Shown: positions 30,868 through 34,490 of the stretch, piece after piece
Position numbering within the stretch: the stretch's first letter is position 1
Layout: the number at the start of each line of letters is the position of its first letter
Assembly (NCBI GenBank): GCA_018398765.1
Contig: JAHBMJ010001156.1
Coordinates: 1 to 34,490 of the forward strand
Source of the DNA: Chromera velia
Taxonomy: Eukaryota; Sar; Chromeraceae
Direction of reading: 5' to 3'
Length of the DNA: 34,490 nucleotides
The notes under the pieces: generated by a model
Told to the model about the DNA's origin: nothing
Database searches by the model: none
The model's input: only the letters and a program-made list of their open reading frames with translations
Position numbers and translations under genes: made by a program

Positions 30868-33800
30868 TCAACTGAGTTCCCACCATGAAGGCCGATGCGT
30901 CGGTCCCTGTGGTTGTTGATTTATTCGAAATACACCACAGAGAGCGAGCGCAAGGTGTTCTTTGCTGTCTGAATCGACGGATAGATCGAGAATAAGACCT
31001 ACCCACTTGAGAGTTTGAAAGAAATACTCGAATCTCCCCGTCTCCTAACAAGCTGGCCGCTCCCCCCATACAGTCAGAGAGAGGACCCTGGCCGTTCCCT
31101 CTTCCCCCGACAGCACCAATCAATCAGTGAAGGGATCAATCAATCATCCGCAACGACGGGAGACACGAAGGAGACCGACGTTGTTCAACAGTTCCCAATC
31201 AATCGGTCATCCCATTTCTCTTTCCCGGCCCCACCCCCTCTCTGTAGCACAGTGATTAACCCGTAATTCCCCTTTTTCCGACTGCTGTCCTTGTCTGTAA
31301 CCCCTTTTTGATCTCTCTTTGTCTTCCTCTGATTGCAGCTCTACCCCCCCACCCTCAACCTCCCTACCTCCCTCTCTCGTCCTTCCTGAAAACTCCCCGT
31401 CTCCTTCTCCCTATTCGTTGTTTGTGATTGATCTTCCCTTTCCTCCTCCCGTTGTTCGTACGGCCAGCCGAGCGCGTTTTTGGGCGTGCCGCAGCCCTTC
31501 TTGCACAGCTCTTCTATCGTTCCCTCTGGTACCTGAGTTCCTCTCCGTGATACAAAGTGAAAAGAAGTGAGGTCAAGGCACCACCCAATCAACAAACACG
31601 GAAAGGTTCAACTAGACAGGACAGAGAGATTGAGAAGAGTCGCCTAAAGTCGCCAGACAGATAGAAGAATAGAAGAAAGGGGACAAAGAAGGAAAGAAGG
31701 GAAGCAAGAAAGAAAGCAAGGGTGAAAGAAACAAGAGGGAAGGAAAGAAAGAAAGAAAGAATCAAAGACCACATGCGATAAGTGTATCATGTACATATGC
31801 AGTCCTGCACGAAAGCTGACAGGCATGAAACACCTACGGGGGGAAAACTCTTTTCCTTTCTTCTTTCCTCTTTTTCTTTTCTCTGCCTTTCCTCTGCACG
31901 CCCTCGTCGAGTCTAGGTCCTCTTTCATTCTTTCATCGTTAATTCCTTTTTCTCTGCTGAGCCTCCCCCGTTTCCTCTCATCATTTGTTTGTGTACAGGC
32001 ACGCTTCATGCAGCTGGAATTCCAGTCGGGCAGTTTGATGGACTATTTCAGACCTTTTTTCCTTCATCGAGGCGACCACAAACATGCAGGCAGGTAGGCG
32101 AACTCAAAAAACCCTCCACTCCCCTCTTCAAAAAGTGCAGCCAGGCATGAGGGGAAGTGAAGAATTCAGGGGCATCTTCATGGTTTCATTATCTTGGTCG
32201 TGGGGGGGGAGGTGGTGCTGTTGGCGGTTTGGGAGGTGGAGGGGGTACCTCCCCGCCTGCTGCTGAGGCTGAGGCCTGCCCTCCCCCTCCCACCTTGAGA
32301 ATCGAGGTGAGACCTCCACTCTCGGACCCCCCCCCTATGCTAGGGTCTCTCCCCTTGATGCCCTTTCCGAGGAGTTTCCTCTTTCTCTCTACATCCACTG
32401 GATCCACAACAAGCCGAAAGTCCCTCAAACCCCACAGACGCATCAGGGCCCCTCGAAGGCATTTGAAGGAACAATAGTTCTGCACACACATTAATACATT
32501 AATACAAATACACGTGTGGAAATATCGACGGTCATCATGCGCCTGTGCTTTCGTTTACAATAGCGCGACAGAGAGGAAAGATTCATTCAGAGACACACAC
32601 TCATAAATGGATAGACGAAGAAGCAACTAGACACACCGAGCGACACATAGATAGATGGGTAGATTCATACATACATAGCCACAGATAGAGAGGAGAAAAA
32701 ACATACGACTTCGCATTCCACCTCCGGTGAGTGAAAAGCTTTCTCTTCCTCATTGTGCACACATCCTATTTGTATGGCATCTTTCGGTGGTTTCCTGCTG
32801 AGAACAAATCATGCCTGTGTAAATGATTCAGCAACTGACGCTTCTAAGCACGAGCACGCGCCTTGTCAGTCAGATGCACAGAGGCAGGCTGAAACACAAA
32901 ATAACTCACAAGGCGATCTGTCTGACTGTTAGAAAGAAAAACGGAATGCCGCACATGGACAGGCCTGTCCACTCCGCATCGCATCACTCACCGCAAAGAA
33001 ATGCTTGTGCCAAATCGGAAGGGGCACATAGTCGTCCTGGAGGTAGCAGTGGCAGAGGAAGAGCTGCAAAATCACCACGTACCCCCTCTCCCGCACCTGC
33101 ATTGCTGCCCCAGTCTTTGTGCCTAACACGTGCTCCAAGCAGCAGAGGGTCATCGAGAGAATGCTCTCAGCATCCGTGCTGGCGACTCCATACGCTCGAA
33201 ACAAACGAAGAACTGCACAAACACAAAGAAAGATTAGAAGTCATCTAATCAGCAGGAAGAAGAATAAAAGCAATTTGCGACTGCCTGTCTCAATGAAACA
33301 CACCTGTTGCACTTCTCCAGCCGTTCTTCATTCTTAGAAGATCAAACATTTCCTCCTTTCCTGTATAGCTGCTTGACAAGCTCACTGACAGACTGAAAGA
33401 AGGTGGTCACACTGACAGACAGACGGACGGACAGACAGACAGACAGACAGGCAGGCAGGCAGGCAGGCAGACAGGCAGGCAGACAGACAGACAGACGTCT
33501 AGACAGACAGACCGTTGATGACCATGCAGACACCGTCGATGTACCCGAACAGGTCCAGAATTTCACAAAAGTTGAAGCACAAAAGTGCGTCTGCATAGAT
33601 GCATGATAAGATGCAATGAAATGAAAATGGGGAGGGGAGAGATCATCAGCTCGAGAACGTATGCGCCTATTCATAAAAGAATGTGCCCATTATGGATGCA
33701 GGTAGGGTAAATAAGGTGATACAGGAGGACAAAGAGGGAGAGAGGCCAAGAAGCGGACTACTCCAAGGGTCCCTGTGCGTCTCAACGCAAGACACCCAAC

Positions 33801-34085
33801 AGCCAGAATTTTGGCAAAGTAGCTACCAAGGTGATGGAACCAAGTGAAGTCTTGTGCTCTCCTTGTCAACTGTGAGACCGAAATGAAACAGATTGAGAGT
33901 CAACTACACACTTTCACACACAGGCACACTAACAACCGCATGCATCCATTCACCGACCCATGCACTGACCCACCTTCCTCCCTCTCTGCCCAGGAGATAA
34001 GCCAGTCCTTGATTCGCTTCACCTTCGATGGGAAGTGGGTCGTCCGAACATGTGCTAGGTGCTTGTCATCAAAAACAACCAGGTA
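30868..34085 (-). CDS. 3' part of an unrecognised multi-exon gene (299 aa visible)
   Basis: Exons in coding order: 34085-33974, 33590-33513, 33212-32992, 32479-32294, 31532-31368 and 31005-30868. They total 900 nt, all phases agree, stop TGA. Splice sites: donors GTGGGT, GTCTGT, GTGAGT, GTGGGA and GTAGGG; acceptors TTGCAG, ATGCAG, GTGCAG, GTGCAG, CTCAG and TCAAG. Landmarks: YLVVFDDKHLAHVRTTHF, WLISWAEREE, LLCFNFCEILDLFGYIDGV, SILSMTLCCLEHVLGTKTG, GYVVILQLFLCHCYLQDDY, DFRLVVDPVDVERKRKLL, EELCKKGCGTPKNALGWP and WVGLILDLSVDSDSKEHLAL. Helical, Cys/Leu-rich segments suggest a folded repeat-like or membrane-associated protein, but I do not recognise it. The last junction is least sure. Upstream, 34170-34240 reads [17 protein letters not shown] and may be an earlier exon, but its phase does not fit. 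Confidence 0.6.
31640..31765 (+). repeat. Purine-rich (GAAA)n/(GAAG)n tract
   Basis: Lies in the intron between exons 31532-31368 and 32479-32294 of the minus-strand gene. On the sense strand it is pyrimidine-rich. Confidence 0.8.
33414..33510 (+). repeat. (CAGA)n/(CAGG)n microsatellite in an intron
   Basis: CAGA units, then CAGG (33448-33470), then CAGA again, starting directly after the donor of exon 33590-33513 of the minus-strand gene. On the sense strand the intron begins GTCTGTCTGTC, so the donor itself is built from the repeat. Confidence 0.85.
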
Positions 34086-34248
34086 CTGCAAGGCAAACAT
34101 CATGCAGGGGCAGAGACACATGTGTAGGCAGATAAATGAGATATGATAAAAGCGGTCTCACACCGACATCCTTTCAATCCGCCATCTGCAACGTCCTCGA
34201 GGTGAAGTTTGAGTAGCGCGGCACCAACAAAAAAACAGGGCACAAACA

Positions 34249-34490
<242 letters not shown>

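Overview
This is a eukaryotic nuclear window. Its genes are split by GT-AG introns of about 200-1400 bp, and the spliced models below were built by eye from open frames, splice-site consensus and matching codon phase. Between genes the DNA is full of simple repeats and strand-asymmetric purine or pyrimidine tracts, and stretches of moderate GC alternate with AT-rich blocks. A protist is likely. A chromerid or other alveolate is my guess, from the small secreted proteins, a secreted degenerate kinase-like protein and a protist-type ubiquitin-RING fusion, but the species cannot be proved from the sequence.

Layout: 1-1990 holds the 3' part of a non-LTR retrotransposon (reverse transcriptase plus C-terminal zinc motif, broken by one frameshift, ending in an (ATC)n tail). 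3502-6938 (-) is a six-exon gene for a secreted protein of about 208 aa of unknown function; its 5' flank has a diverged 100-bp duplication. 7668-11015 is a 3.3-kb pyrimidine-rich minisatellite with a 34-bp unit, related to smaller arrays at 5757-6012 and 19968-20535.

11992-21060 is an AT-rich, 9-kb element bounded by long, diverged terminal inverted repeats beginning TAGGGGCCTAGCTG. Its left repeat is split by a second element (12220-14079) with its own inverted ends and 8-bp AGTAGGGC flanks. Inside are a plus-strand chromodomain gene next to the left repeat and converging minus-strand genes, one with a C2H2 finger, a coiled coil and tetrapeptide EVQ repeats. These frames run for hundreds of codons with very few frameshifts, yet carry about 30 in-frame stops. 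Most are TAA or TAG, and where the expected residue can be judged it is Gln. Either the elements came from a genome that reads UAR as Gln, or they were hit by C-to-T mutation. This is the most interesting signal in the window. The surrounding host-type genes and the LINE show no such pattern.

24751-28560 holds a divergent gene pair around a 585-bp shared upstream region: to the left a two-exon secreted pseudokinase-like protein (-), to the right a two-exon ubiquitin-like/ubiquitin/zinc/RING-H2 fusion (+), probably an E3 ubiquitin ligase. 30868-34085 (-) is the 3' part of an unrecognised gene with six phase-consistent exons; its 5' end is lost near a long (CA)n tract that closes the window. 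Long gaps at 1991-3501, 11016-11991, 21900-24750 and 28561-30867 show no gene I can support.
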